From assembly GCA_028284775.1 (NCBI GenBank), contig JANQRB010000169.1:1-47439 (forward strand): a stretch of 47,439 bases of DNA, written 5' to 3'. Of the stretch, positions 18,801 through 30,000 are shown one piece after another (position 1 is the stretch's first letter; each line of letters begins with the position of its first letter). Below the pieces are notes generated by a model, which was not told the origin of the DNA, made no database searches, and saw nothing but the letters and a program-made list of their open reading frames with translations. The translations under genes and the position numbers were made by a program. This DNA comes from Candidatus Kapaibacterium sp. GTDB taxonomy: Bacteria > Bacteroidota > Ignavibacteria > Kapaibacteriales > UBA7675.

Positions 18801-21800
18801 CGGGCGGAGAAATCCAGGTGCAGTACGAACAGCATGATTACAGCTATGTGCAGGACCGTCCTGCGATGGCATACGTTCGACTGCATGGCCAGCAGCATTT
18901 GAGCGGCAACAAATACCGTTACTTTCTAGATGTGGAGAATGACTTAAACTATACGCAGATGAACAAGAAAAAGCGCCTGCAGCGTCTGATGGACGATGTC
19001 TTCAGAACCGGGGGTGAGAAGATATTCTTCCGCTATTTGTACAAATTCAAGGAATGCGGTGCGGCCGTCGACATCGAGAGTTTCCCCGGCGGGCTCAACG
19101 ACTATGTCAGTGGTTACAGCGACGTTAAAGAAGTTGGCATCGACGGCGCGACCGGCCGCTTGTATGTGGATCTGGACGGCGACTATTCGCCCAATTCGCT
19201 GGCCTCTGAGTTCGCCAAAGTTAACAAAATCGGCAAGCTGAACTGCAATTCACCAAACGAAGATCTGGATGATGTGAATGCTTTCAGCCAGGAGTTCTGG
19301 CTTGAACTGCTCAAGTTTCTGCCGGGCGCGGCACTGGTGTATCAGGGTCTCGATGCGCTCTTCGGCAGCTCGGCTGAGCCCTATCGCAAGCATTCCTACC
19401 TGCGGATACCGCTGCGCAGTAAGAAGGGCGGCGGCGTGCGGGTGAAACGCGTCCTGATGTACGACAAGGGACTGGAAGCCGGTGATGCCGTCCTCTACGG
19501 CAGCGAGTACCGCTATGAGATGGCGGACAAGGACGGTACGATCATCAGCAGCGGCGTGGCGACAAATGAGCCTGCCGGGGCACGCGGTGAGAATTCGCTC
19601 GTCCGGGCGCTGGTACACCGCGACGAAAAGAGCTGGGAGGATAAGCTGATTGCTGGCAAGGATCTCGATCAATTCGAGGGCCCCCTGGGCGAATCGCTGC
19701 TGCCCGCTCCCTCTGTCGGCTATGCCCGCGTTGTGGTCAAAAATATTCATGAGGGGCAGACCGGTTCCGGCTTTGTGGTTTCTGAATTTCACACGGCACG
19801 TGACTTTCCGATGCAGGTACGGCACACGTCCATTAGGCAGGAACAACAGACACCCAACCCGATTCTTGAAATTCTCAGCAGCGTCAGTGTTTCCAACTAT
19901 TGGCTGACGCAGGGCTACAGTTTCATTGTCAACACCATGCACGGCCAGGTAAAACGCATTGCCAGCTATGGCGGACAATACAACGATGCCGAAAGCTGGT
20001 ATCTCGCTGAAGCAGTCGACTATGACTACTTCAAGCCCGGCGAGAGTATCCCGATGTTTAACGGCGTTGGCGAGTCTGTCAGCTTCGAGCAGCCCGGTAA
20101 GGAGATGGAAGTCGTGGTCGAAAGCCGTCAAGTGTTAGACACCTACGACAATCACGAAGTAACCTTTGATGCCGGATTCACGATTCCCGGCGCGGTGTTC
20201 TTCCCCCTGCCCTTCGGCACCCTGGCCTACCGCTATAGCGGAAGTGAGCGCAAGCTCCACAGCCACGTGACGGCCAAACTCATTTCCTATCCGGTTGTCC
20301 GCAAAGGCTTGCGAACCTATAAGGATGGTGTTGTTCACCGCGAGCAGTATCTGGCATTTAACCCGGAAAACGGCGCCCCTCTGATGATCGCCAGCAGCGA
20401 CGGCTACGACGGACTGGATCTCGAGCAGTCCGGCGATCACACGGGCAGCTATGTGAGCTATACTCTGCCGGCAACACTATACTATCCCGAGTTGGGTCAG
20501 AAAGCCTCTAACGACGGCTACTATGCCGGAAATGTCAGTTACGATGCTATTACGCACGAAGTGAGCTCCCTCGGCTCGACCGCCAAGTTTAGCGTCGGCG
20601 ATCTGGTAGAGCTTAGCCAGGGCATCGTCTCGCCGCCGTCGACGGTTTACGGCGTTTTTCATGTGACGGCGGTAGGCGGCAGCACGCTCAGCCTGCAGCC
20701 TCTATCTTTTTCGCCGGCCATGCTGACCGGCACGGTGGGCCTGCGCGTGCAACGCAGCGGCCGCCGCAACCTGTTGGCGCTCAATGCCGGCAGCCTGATG
20801 CGCTACGGCGTTTCGCCCGCCGACGCCCTGCTTCAGACCTCGGAAGCGGCGCTGGAAACCAAGGTCGTAGCAGCCGGCGCTACGGTGCTGAGCGATGTTT
20901 GGCCCTACGATGAAACTCAGTTCGGCACGGTGCCGAATGGTGTTAACAACGCAACCGACTACGAAAAAGGCGCGCGAGGCAAGTGGCGCAGCAGACAGAG
21001 CTATCGCTTTACGGGCGACATCACGCACGCGGTGGGCGGCAGTAATCGCACTTACGATGCCGCCGGCGTCATCAGCAATTTCGATCTGTTTAACTGGGCC
21101 AGCCCGACCAGCAGCGACCCTGCCTGGATATGGAGCGACAGTGCCACGATGAGGTCGCCGCAGGGCGAGGTCATCGAACAGGTAAACGTCATCGGTATTC
21201 CCAGCGCCGCGCGTTTTAGCCATAACAGCAGCGTACCTGGTATCGTGGCGCAAAACGCGGAGTACGGCAGTATCTTCTTCGACAGCTTTGAAGATGGCAA
21301 CGGCAATGTCGGTACCGTGGCGCACTCCGGCGACAATGCCCGTTCCCAGGCCTTCGGCTGGTATCAGGCCGGTGAACTGGAAGCTTCGCCGCGCCTGCAG
21401 GCAAGCGGCGCCCTCGTGGAGCTTTGGCTTAAGTCCGACGAGACGACACCCTGCCGCGTTCGACTCGGTTCCCTGCAGAAAGTTCCGACGCTGGTTGCGC
21501 AGAGCGGCGAATGGAAATTATACCGAGCGGAATATGCACCGATGGTATTGCCCGCCAGCGGCACGCTCGGAATTTCTGTTCGCGCCTTCGGCAGCACCTA
21601 CTTCGACGACCTGCGTGCGCAACCGCTTGACGCTCAGGCTGTTTGCTATGTCTATGAACAGTCCAACCTGCGCCTGAGCGCCCTTTTCGATGATCAGCAT
21701 TTCGGTCTGTTTTATCAATACAATGGCGAAGGACGCCTGGTGCGCAAGATCAAGGAAACGGTGCGCGGGATGAAGACTATCCAGGAACGCCAGTATCATG

Positions 21801-22084
21801 TGCCGCAGATTTGTCTGACGGAGTCCGGCGGCAGTTCGCCCTACGACGTCCCGGGCGGCACGGCCGCGGCGCTCGTACAGCCGCCGCCGGTACCGACACC
21901 CGCCCTGCGCGATGCGGTTCGCGCCGACGGTAATCAATTCGATCTGCTCGACATCAACCTGGGCGGCGATGAAAAGCCCGGCGTTAAAGTCCTGGGCGGT
22001 GAACTGGCGGTTCCATCGGGAGCGGACAGCGCGGCGGCCGGCAAACAATCCGCCAGAGATCAAAAGACAGGGAGCGACAAATGA
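15812..22084 (+). CDS. Giant RHS-associated secreted protein (2090 aa)
   Basis: A hydrophobic export signal (ATCVLFSFLLEFILPVTVFS) precedes an N-terminal module that I recognise as the Bacteroidota RHS-partner type (FEPVATNGMVNEFSGQFTYN, PVVDIPGPNGSGYAMSLSYH, SWVGYGWSLNPGAINRSKRG, FPDDY). Next comes a very long beta-rich body with further family blocks such as AYTKRDRFLGIPFSNADIFS-like text near residue 330 and GEGLGGGFRLFNRRVG near 355. Near the end is an RHS/YD-like piece (CYVYEQSNLRLSALFDDQHF, YQYNGEGRLVRKIKET). The tail is Pro/Gly/Ala-rich and disordered, with no T9SS domain. Known RHS and TcB/TcC proteins build hollow beta shells that enclose toxins. This protein and the RHS protein at 24044 probably form parts of one such assembly (inference). 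The start follows GAGTGACCT, ten bases after the preceding gene. Confidence 0.8.
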   Translation: MNRTSTSTKTLATCVLFSFLLEFILPVTVFSLTSGPSQPEFGDFEPVATNGMVNEFSGQFTYNLPVVDIPGPNGSGYAMSLSYHSGLSPEEDASWVGYGWSLNPGAINRSKRGFPDDYHKEKVTYYNKTKKNETFSIGYYLSAQAFSGDLTFGLNSMLRFNNHTGYSVVQGFSVDAFGIASLAYNIDDGYGKFSASINWTGILNKATGIDKKLAKELEGIGFSEASASKAVSRTGSNINNAIDKYGIYLMTSPPNPTNTLKSYSKSYNVRFGLTGSVVPFIPAEIGPTAGITGNYTWQKGIDKETIDTYGYMYSGAAEGDDDAMMDYFTEKEAPYTKRDRFLGIPFSNADIFSLSGEGLGGGFRLFNRRVGTFRPNAKESDTKLFNIGLELGVGFANGFGADASAGNQDVIVKEWKGVQSNQYRFASHDDVGSGEYDGEPYYFRFTNDMGGKVAFAQSDEPYRADITSLKLPSLNTDSIEYYMNERSGRSSYIAYTTNEDMLSTIASIHYKSYTKDPKLLSGLVKRDDPAIAKGVGEIATFNTNGLRYVYGLPVYARNERNLVFTKFRDWDPRDPRRIASYQHESDDTYVNGEVRKAPYASMYLLTEITTDDYIDRTYDGPTADDFGGYTKFSYRRSAGSQDKIEAGDAASQHWYKWRSPYTGYHFNPGKLADGRDDFASVASGEKELYYLFASETKTHAAYFITNKTDTVIQINGKSLHLKGSGQERMDAYEAYRGDPSEETNERISGQPWDKLLTGYDGQWKTEFQGKFFGGRHHGQKFITQSDVENVTPNKSEYLERIEVYAKDTDGFPATQTKRVHFEYDYELMWADYGYWTRIDTIRGLFGQPIDYKYDTIYAHPTSLNSAVGLTNDIPASHKAERVGSYRYGKLTLKRVWSEYEGTFSAKISPYEFEYTYRHSDSLDASVPAQYSSIIKANNGLSELDQNPRYTYHDIDRWGNYRKWGDLRTYRHQAHVDQTPAGGFDPAAWHLKVVRLPSGGEIQVQYEQHDYSYVQDRPAMAYVRLHGQQHLSGNKYRYFLDVENDLNYTQMNKKKRLQRLMDDVFRTGGEKIFFRYLYKFKECGAAVDIESFPGGLNDYVSGYSDVKEVGIDGATGRLYVDLDGDYSPNSLASEFAKVNKIGKLNCNSPNEDLDDVNAFSQEFWLELLKFLPGAALVYQGLDALFGSSAEPYRKHSYLRIPLRSKKGGGVRVKRVLMYDKGLEAGDAVLYGSEYRYEMADKDGTIISSGVATNEPAGARGENSLVRALVHRDEKSWEDKLIAGKDLDQFEGPLGESLLPAPSVGYARVVVKNIHEGQTGSGFVVSEFHTARDFPMQVRHTSIRQEQQTPNPILEILSSVSVSNYWLTQGYSFIVNTMHGQVKRIASYGGQYNDAESWYLAEAVDYDYFKPGESIPMFNGVGESVSFEQPGKEMEVVVESRQVLDTYDNHEVTFDAGFTIPGAVFFPLPFGTLAYRYSGSERKLHSHVTAKLISYPVVRKGLRTYKDGVVHREQYLAFNPENGAPLMIASSDGYDGLDLEQSGDHTGSYVSYTLPATLYYPELGQKASNDGYYAGNVSYDAITHEVSSLGSTAKFSVGDLVELSQGIVSPPSTVYGVFHVTAVGGSTLSLQPLSFSPAMLTGTVGLRVQRSGRRNLLALNAGSLMRYGVSPADALLQTSEAALETKVVAAGATVLSDVWPYDETQFGTVPNGVNNATDYEKGARGKWRSRQSYRFTGDITHAVGGSNRTYDAAGVISNFDLFNWASPTSSDPAWIWSDSATMRSPQGEVIEQVNVIGIPSAARFSHNSSVPGIVAQNAEYGSIFFDSFEDGNGNVGTVAHSGDNARSQAFGWYQAGELEASPRLQASGALVELWLKSDETTPCRVRLGSLQKVPTLVAQSGEWKLYRAEYAPMVLPASGTLGISVRAFGSTYFDDLRAQPLDAQAVCYVYEQSNLRLSALFDDQHFGLFYQYNGEGRLVRKIKETVRGMKTIQERQYHVPQICLTESGGSSPYDVPGGTAAALVQPPPVPTPALRDAVRADGNQFDLLDINLGGDEKPGVKVLGGELAVPSGADSAAAGKQSARDQKTGSDK

Positions 22085-22155
22085 CACTCCAGGCTTATCG
22101 CAACTATCGGCGGCAACGAGGATTAAACAATGTATTTAAGGGCAAGGCAGCGCCT

Positions 22156-22971
22156 ATGAATTTGTTTGTGCGATGTTTAATGATCTGCATGACGCTGACG
22201 GCGCTACAATTCGTCGGCGTCACGGCTCAGGTCGATGACAATCCCGACCCGACACCCTGTAATCCCTGTCGCTGGACTGACGTTCAGTGGCGCAACCTGC
22301 CGGTGGAAAAGGTCTTTGTATCGATCGGCGATTGTACCTATGAAGTTAACTTCCGCAAGCGTCATTGCGAGATGGACGGCTGTTTCGAGCTCAAGATTAT
22401 TAACATCAAGCCTACCGTTCCCGGCGATTGCAGCGATCTCGACCCGGCCGATGCAGCGCAACTGGTGATCGGTGAAATGGTGTTCCAGAATCAAATGCAA
22501 TTTCCGCCCGGCTCCGGTGACATCGGCCTGACGGGCTATTGCTGGAAAATCATCCGTCCGGCCTGCTGGACCGAGCTGACGCAACAGGACTCATGCGACT
22601 ACTGGCGCAAATACGGCCCGGATTCTACCGCCGATCCGAACAAGTGGGTCAAGTTCGAAGACGGCGATATTGCCGGCTGCAACGACGAAGAGTGCTGCAC
22701 CAATATGATGTTCCCCATCCTGAATGTCTGCGGCGATCTGACATTTTTCGAGCCGAACTTCTGGGAATACCCTTACCTGATGCGTAATGACGACTACTAT
22801 GATCCGGATTTTCTGGATCAATTCGAGCCCAAAGAATGCGCGCCCTGTATGTTTCATCTCTTTATACCCGGCATTGTCGGTCCATGCGAGTTTCGCTGCG
22901 AAGAAGACTTTATGGCTTCCTGGCGCAAGACGATGGGCGAACGATTGCGCAAACTCTATGCTGATAATTAA
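22156..22971 (+). CDS. Cysteine-rich secreted protein of the RHS locus
   Basis: This 271-residue protein starts with a signal peptide (LFVRCLMICMTLTALQFVGV, mature start near QVDDNPDP). It has many cysteines in short pairs (PCNPCRW, CDYW, CNDEECC, CAPCMFH, CEFRCEE), as expected of a disulfide-stabilised extracellular protein. An in-frame start at 22081 overlaps the previous stop codon (ATGA). The signal peptide and AAGG upstream favour 22156, but coupling from 22081 cannot be excluded. I do not recognise the family. Its place between two giant RHS-type genes suggests a structural or assembly role. Confidence 0.75.
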   Translation: MNLFVRCLMICMTLTALQFVGVTAQVDDNPDPTPCNPCRWTDVQWRNLPVEKVFVSIGDCTYEVNFRKRHCEMDGCFELKIINIKPTVPGDCSDLDPADAAQLVIGEMVFQNQMQFPPGSGDIGLTGYCWKIIRPACWTELTQQDSCDYWRKYGPDSTADPNKWVKFEDGDIAGCNDEECCTNMMFPILNVCGDLTFFEPNFWEYPYLMRNDDYYDPDFLDQFEPKECAPCMFHLFIPGIVGPCEFRCEEDFMASWRKTMGERLRKLYADN

Positions 22972-22998
22972 CAGCACGTACACGGGAGATTAGCAATA

Positions 22999-23775
22999 AT
23001 GAACTACAGACAATACGAACGATTCAAGTTAACGCTGGCGGTCTTCCTGCTCCTTGGCGGCCTGCTGAATCCTTCGGTCATGTTTGCAGGCGATTGTCTT
23101 GATGAAGTGAAAACGATATATCAAAGCTGGAACGCAATGCAGTTGCCGGATTCCGACGACGAATGCTATCATCTTAAGTACAGCTATGCGATCGACTATC
23201 GGGCGAGCAGTGATTTTCAATCCAGCTTCCAGACAACTGAGGTGACAATTTGCGGCGACAAAGTTCGCATCGAGAGCGACGACCTGCGCAGCTACCAGGA
23301 TGAAGAGAACGCCGTGGTGATAATGCCTCGGCGCAAGTCCGTCTTTATTCGTGCCGTCACTATGCAGCCGCATCAGGCCTATCGCGAGAATCTGAATCTC
23401 CTGAATCGCGTGCTGGGCGGCCTCTTCGATGACGCCACGCTGCTGACATGCAGTGAATTGTCCGACGATGGTTTGCGTCAGGTCGCTCTGTCGATCAAAG
23501 CGGAACGTCAGCATTTCTATCCCTTTAGCGAGGTCCGCTTTCTGCTCGACCCGGCAAATAAAGTGTTTAGGGAAATCAGCCTCCTGTATCGAAGCGATAG
23601 CGAGATCGAGCGCGTGACAATGCGCTATCACGACGTGAATTTCACGGCAGCCGCGCCTGCCGACATCGATCGCAGAGCGCTAAGCTTCGCACTTTCTGAC
23701 GACAAGCGACTGCGCAAAGCACTGCGCCATTTCCGTCTGGTCGACATTCGTGACGATCGGGACAATGCAGACTAG
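22999..23775 (+). CDS. Exported LolA-like protein of unknown function
   Basis: This 258-residue protein has a signal peptide (FKLTLAVFLLLGGLLNPSVM, cleavage near FAG). A body of alternating beta strands follows (CYHLKYSYAIDY, KVRIESDDLRSYQDEENAVV, VFREISLLYRS, IERVTMRYHDV, PADIDRRAL) that resembles the LolA/LolB-like beta-baggage fold by pattern; no residue proves it. It is the last gene of the run beginning at 12271, 27 bases after the Cys-rich gene, and precedes a spacer with a hairpin. It might bind lipids or hydrophobic segments in the periplasm (inference). Confidence 0.7.
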   Translation: MNYRQYERFKLTLAVFLLLGGLLNPSVMFAGDCLDEVKTIYQSWNAMQLPDSDDECYHLKYSYAIDYRASSDFQSSFQTTEVTICGDKVRIESDDLRSYQDEENAVVIMPRRKSVFIRAVTMQPHQAYRENLNLLNRVLGGLFDDATLLTCSELSDDGLRQVALSIKAERQHFYPFSEVRFLLDPANKVFREISLLYRSDSEIERVTMRYHDVNFTAAAPADIDRRALSFALSDDKRLRKALRHFRLVDIRDDRDNAD

Positions 23776-23803
23776 TTATTTTTCAAGTCGATTTTTTCAA
23801 GTC

Positions 23804-23824
23804 CCCCGCTTTTTGAAAGAGGGG
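23804..23824. terminator. Hairpin downstream of the operon
   Basis: CCCC-G-CTTT, loop TTG, AAAG-A-GGGG forms an 8-bp stem with one mismatch, 30 bases after the stop at 23775. Text of the type CCCC-CTTTTTGAAAG-GGGG followed by GGTTAGGGGAG is a common dispersed intergenic repeat in bacteria, so it may be repetitive DNA acting as a weak terminator. Confidence 0.4.
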
Positions 23825-24043
23825 TTAGGGGAGTTAGAAGGACCTCTATTACTTCTAATTCCTCCATGTTCGGCGCTTAGTCAGCGCCTCACCCTCGTAT
23901 CTTAGGGGAGGGACAAACATAGAATTCTTAACTGAAAAAGTACTAGCGATTGAATTGAACCTGTCCGCAACAGGCGGACCGAAATGTAATAGTTCGACAA
24001 CTGTGTGAATTGTATTCATTGTGACTTACAGGCCGAGGTAACT

Positions 24044-27000
24044 ATGTCGGTACTTTCAACCCGCTCGACGCTTATCCTGCTCGCTCTTAACTTGAGCATC
24101 CTTCTGTCTCCCGATCTGTCCGCCCAGATCAATCAGGATCATTTCCAGGCGAGCCGCGCTATTTTGGATGCCAACCAGGAGACGACACCGGAAGTACCGC
24201 TTTACTACAGCCATTCGCGGACGGTGGATGTGAGCTACACGCCCGCCATGTTAAGCAGCGGAGCGACGACCTATGTGGATCTCTACAGCGAGCCGACACC
24301 AAGTTACTGCACGGAACGCTGCGTGAAGCGCGCCCGCCTCAAAGTCAGCTTTCACGTCGGCGGCGATCAGAAGGAGTTTCGCCATGGCAGACAGGAGTTT
24401 ACGAGCGAGGTGACTTTTAAGATCGACGCAATGGTCAATGCCGTGGTCACCACGCCCAACGTGCAGCCGGTGACGCTGAAGCTGAAGTCCAATGCCGACT
24501 CCATTGTGCCGGAGCAGGTCTACCTCTACGACTTCACTCAGGATCATCCCGATCAGTGCGATGCCGTTAACCCGGTCTTCGATCAACTGCGCCTGGTGGT
24601 GACCTCCTTCACCGCGGCGACCCTGGCCTCGGTCGCAACCAGCGCCCGCCTGACGGTGGAGCTGATCGAAGATTTCGCGATCGATGCCAAAAAGATCGGC
24701 GCGGCGGACTGCAGCAGCGGCAATCTCCTCATCGAGCACAAAGACGTCGTCGGTGACAATCCCCTGACCTTTCGCTGGCAAAATCGCGCCGGCTGTATGA
24801 ACGACAGCTTTCCCAACTATGAAGTGCAGGTATTGAGGCTGTTTAACATCGACGAAGCCAATCGCTATACGCCGGCGGAGATACGCGCCAGAATCGACTG
24901 GCGCAAGGCCCTGTCCCTGGAGACCTACGGTCCGAAACAGGAGATGACGCTGACCATGGCCGAAGGCACGGGCTTCTACGTCTGGCGCGTGCGACCGATC
25001 GGCGACCGCTTCGCCAACGGCATCGGCAATGACGCCAACTGGGGCTGCTGGGCCGAAGCGCCGCCGCAGGATACCCTGATGACGATTGCCCTGAACGGCT
25101 CGGTGATTACACCCGCGCTCTACGATCATTGCATCTTCTATTATGATCAGTTCGACGACACGCTCAACTGGCAGTATGGACGCATTTTCGTGGAAGGCAA
25201 GGACAGCCGGCCGGGCATCAGCGAATCGATGACTTATGCCAACGGCCTGCTGCGCCCCCGTCAGCAACAGACGCATCTGATGAGCAACGACAGCACGCTG
25301 GTCAGCGCTACCGTCTACGACTATGTCGGACGCGGCAGCCTCGGCTCGCTTCCCGCCCCGGCGCGGGAAGGCAAAGTTCAGTTCCTGCCCGAGCTTTTGC
25401 AGAACGGCGCGGCGCTCTATCGCGATGAACATTTTGACGACGACAGCGACTACCGCGATCCGGATCTTGTTAACGCCGGGCCGGTAACGGAATATTATTC
25501 CAATCAGAACCCGGATCTGACGATCCCGTCGGCCGACAGTCTGCCCTTTTCTCGGACCCTGTACTATCCCGATCCGACCGGCAAGGTGCAGGAAGTCATG
25601 GCGCCGGGGGCGACGCATACGCTGGGCACCGGACGCGGCGCCAGAACGACCAGGGTCTACTATGCATCGGTTAACGACAAAGAGCTTGTCAGCATCTTCG
25701 GCGACGAAGCGCCGATCGACACAACGGTCACGAAAATCATCAGCGTCGATCAGAACGATGTCGGCTCGGTTCAGTATATCGCAAAGAGCGGCAAAGTAAT
25801 CGCAACCTGTTTGATGAAGCTCGACGAGAATCCCCTGCTGGACGATTTCGACGCCCGCGATACGCTCAACAGCCTGGTGCTGCGCGATACGGTGCGCGCT
25901 ATCCGGCCCAATGGCGAGTACGGCTTCAGCGGCGCGAAGAACTTCACCCTGATCGATACCGCCGAAGTGACCTTCAACGCAAGCATCAGCGCTAAAGTCA
26001 TGCAAGTGATCTGCGAGGAGTACTGCGCCGTCTGCGACTACGAAGTAGTCCGCCGCGTGCGTCGCCTGCGCCCAAACGCCGCCGTGGTCTATGCCTCAAC
26101 GGCTACGATTGCTCCTACGCCTGAAAGCTGCGAGACGATAAGCGTCGTCGGGACGCCCGAGACGATCGAGCTGTTGCCCGGCGATTATGTGATCGAAAGT
26201 TTTGTTAATGCTAACCGCCCCGATACCGTACTGATCGACGGCGTCGAGATCATTCGAACGACGCTCGACAAACACGTCGACAGTCTCCGCCGCCGCTTTG
26301 CCGCACTGGCCGCCGATTCGCTCGACGCTATTTTCGGCGCCGATCATCTGCAATACTACCTGCACCCGGATTCCACGAAAGATGAAGCCTTGTACGACTC
26401 GCTGCTCGTTAACTATGAAAAATACTATAACGCGCTCAGCAGCAGCCACACCGTCGAGATAGCCTCCTGCTGCACGATTACGCTGCCGCCCTCGCCCTGC
26501 GAAAGCGGTTGTAATCCCCTGCGTAATTTCGAGGAATATCTCTACGACAGCTGGGAGGGCAAGCTGCCCGAAAACGTGGTGCCGCTCAACTGGCAGCGTA
26601 AACACAAAGGTTATTTCTGGCGCATCGACTTCGGCCGCACCTTCCCGCAAACAGCGCCCTTCACCGCCGACACCGGCGCCTTTAACGCCCTGATCCGGGA
26701 TATGATCGACAATGGCGGCTACGCCTGCGAAGACCTCTGGAAGTGCTGGAGCGCGCTCGTACAGCAGCTTGATAAGCTGGCCTTCGAAACCAGCAGCAGC
26801 GGCACTATCACCGCCCGGCGGCAGGACTTCGATCTGCTGGAAACTTTCCTGACCTGCGCCGGTAAAAAGATCTGCGGCTTCAGCACTACGGCCTACGGCG
26901 CGGGCGGCTACCTGGAACAAGCCTGGAAGTATTATGAAGATCTGGATGTCAACGACGACTGTAAAACGAATCTGGGCTATCTGCCGCTGGATCTTAACGA

Positions 27001-30000
27001 CACGACCTGGCACTGCGGCGTGGGGTATAGCGACAGCGCCGCGCACATTAATCATGAGCGACTGCGCCTCTGCATGTGGCAGACCCATTATAAAACAACA
27101 ATCGACAACCTGGTGGCGACGGCCAAGACCGACGCCCTGGCCGCCAACGAGACTTATGCCGAGCTCACGCAGAAAACGCCCTGCACCTCGGCGCAGTGCA
27201 TCCGCGATATGGTCGATGGATGGGTCGACTCCTGCCAGAGCCGCTGCGAGCTGCGGCGGCGCGACTTCCGCGATTCGTTGATCCAGACTTATCTGCGCGA
27301 CGGCTATCACGTGGAAGGCTACCTGCATCTGGATCCGACGCCGCCCCTGCAAAACGACACGCTGTCCACGCGCGCGATGGCCTGCATCACCTCCATCCTG
27401 ATGGAGCAGTGCCGCGCCGACTGCGAACTGACCGTCGAGTTCAACGGCGCCGAAGATACGGTCCTGACGATGGGTACGCCGGCCGAGATCGAACGCCACC
27501 GCCTGGCGCGTTACGCTCCGACCTTTGAATTGGCAGTGCCGACGACCAGCGGCACCTGTCCCGGCCCCGACTATGTCTTTGTCAGTAAGCCGATGTCCCT
27601 CGGCGACCTGGCGGTCGAAACGCTGAATGAACACCTGCGACGCTTCCGCGACACGATGGACACCGACGTGGCGCTCTGGGACTATAAAACAATCCTCGAA
27701 GACCTGGCGCTTGACTACCCGGCCCTCGACCCCTGCCTCGGCGATCCCTTGATCCTCAGCGATACCGCGCGCCTGGCGGTGGTCTATAAAGACAGTACGA
27801 TGTCGACCGAGTTCGTGCTGCGGCGTCTGAACGACAACTGTTACATCTCCTACCGCGTGCCGCAGCTTTTGCAGGAGCCGCTGTACTCGCCCGCCAATCC
27901 GCATCCGATGGTGGCAATGTTAAACAAATACCTGGACGACAACTGGGCGCAGACGATCGACAAAAGTGTAATGGATCAGCGCGGCACCCCCTGGTGGGTC
28001 TATGTCGCAAATACCGAACATCTCGACCTCCTGAACTACTATGAGTCTTACACCCTTGATTCCTACTACCTGCAGAATTGGGCGGACATGCCGCTTAAAC
28101 CGGACTTCGCCTGCGATACCGACGGCATTAACCTGACGGCGGCGGATCCCTGGGAACTGTGCAATATCGGCCTGCCCTGCTTCAACGGCACTAATGCCAG
28201 TCTGCAGGATGTGCTGACCGTGCATTCGGCACCGACTGGAGCGCTGCGCCTAAGCACCAGCGATACCCAGTTGCACCTGACCGGCCGCATCGATATCACG
28301 CTCTGCCCGCAGCGCCATGTCGTGGCTAACTTTTGGAGCACCACGAGCGGCAACCTCCACGACACGCTCGCACTTGACAATATGCGCTTCGAACTGGCGG
28401 CTGACGGCGACGATGTAACGACAAGTCTGTGGTATGTGGAGGACAGCAATCCGACGGTATCGAAAAATGAAATTCACAAATACCTGGATATGACATTCAC
28501 GCAGGACATCGGCCGCTTCATACAGACGGCCGAGGGTTATCTGGCTTTCGAAACGTTCTTTGTTACCGGCAACCAGGTTGTCGTCTTCGACTGTATCAAC
28601 CTGGACTGCGGCACTCCGCCGCCGGCCGACACCTGCAATATCGTTCCGATCTGCAATGTCTGCGACACGGCCTCCTGCGGCAGTATCTGTTTCCGCTGGA
28701 TCGAGGAAGTCGACATTCCGGCGCAGGCGGTCTTCCGGCCCAAGTCCTGTGCTCGGCAGGCCATCGAGTTTCTCCTGCCAAACCTTGAGCAGCAGTTGTA
28801 CGGCGAGTGCATGGAAACGCGGCTGGCCGAAATGCGTCAAACTTATATCAACACCTGTGTTAACCCCGATTCACTGGCCGATATGTTTATCGCCGAGCGT
28901 AATGAAGACTTTTATCATTACACGCTCTTCTATCACGACCGCAGCGGCAACCTGGTCAGGACCGTACCGCCCGCCGGCGTGCGGCCGCTCAGGGATCCCG
29001 ACATTTTGCGCAGCAATCATCCGGCGCACGAGATGGCAACTGAATACAAGTACAACTCCCTTGGCCAGCTTATCCGGCAGGAGACGCCCGACGGCGGCGC
29101 GCAGCGCTACATCTACGACGATATCGGCCGCCTGCGTTTTTCACAGAATGAAGTGCAGGGCTACGGGACGGCCTTTGAAGATACGGAGTTCTTCTCCTAC
29201 ACAAAATACGATGCCCTGGGTAGAATTGTCGAGACCGGCGAAATGAAAAACTTAACGACAGGCGATATCTATTTTCTGGCTAACGACCCGACGTTTCCAA
29301 CGAGCAATACGCTGCAGACGCCGCTCAGCCAGATTAGCAGGACGGTTTATTCAACCCCGGCCTCGCCCGCGGTGACATACGAGCCGGGCGCCCTGCCGCA
29401 GAGCTTCCTGCAGAACCGCGTCAGCTATGCCTATACCGATGAAGACGGTGACGACGGCACGACCGACGACCGGGTATACACCTACTACAGCTATGACCCG
29501 CACGGCAATGTGGAATGGCTGATCCAGGACCTGCCCGGCCTCGGACAAAGCTCGATGCGCTATGAGTACGACCTCATCAGCGGCAAGGTCACCAAGTTTT
29601 TGTACCAGGAGGGCAAGGCCGATCAGTTCTTCCATCGGTACGAATACGACCACGACAGTCGCATCACGAAAGTGGAAACTTCGCGCGACGGCTGCATCTG
29701 GGAGCGCGACGCCGAATATTTCTACTATGCACATGGCCCGCTGCGGAGAACGGAGATCGGCACGGATAAGATACAGGGCATCGATCGAGTCTATACAATC
29801 TTGGGCTGGTTGAAGGGCATCAACCACCCCAGCCTTGACGCGCAAAAGGACCCTGGCGGCGATGAAAGCGAGCACGCTCGCGACGCCTTCGGCATGGTGC
29901 TCGGCTACTTTCCCGGCGACTTCAGCCGCGAAAATGCCGCCGGTACGCTGCAGTCACAGTTTAACTCCGGCCCGGACGGCGCGCAAGCCCACAACTTAAA

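Noticed and set aside
24251..27904. Long minus-strand open frames (584 and 602 codons) opposite the RHS gene
   Set aside because: They are antisense shadows of GC-rich coding sequence; composition is Arg/Val/Gly/Ala noise, with no start signal or domain, while the plus strand has clear RHS motifs.
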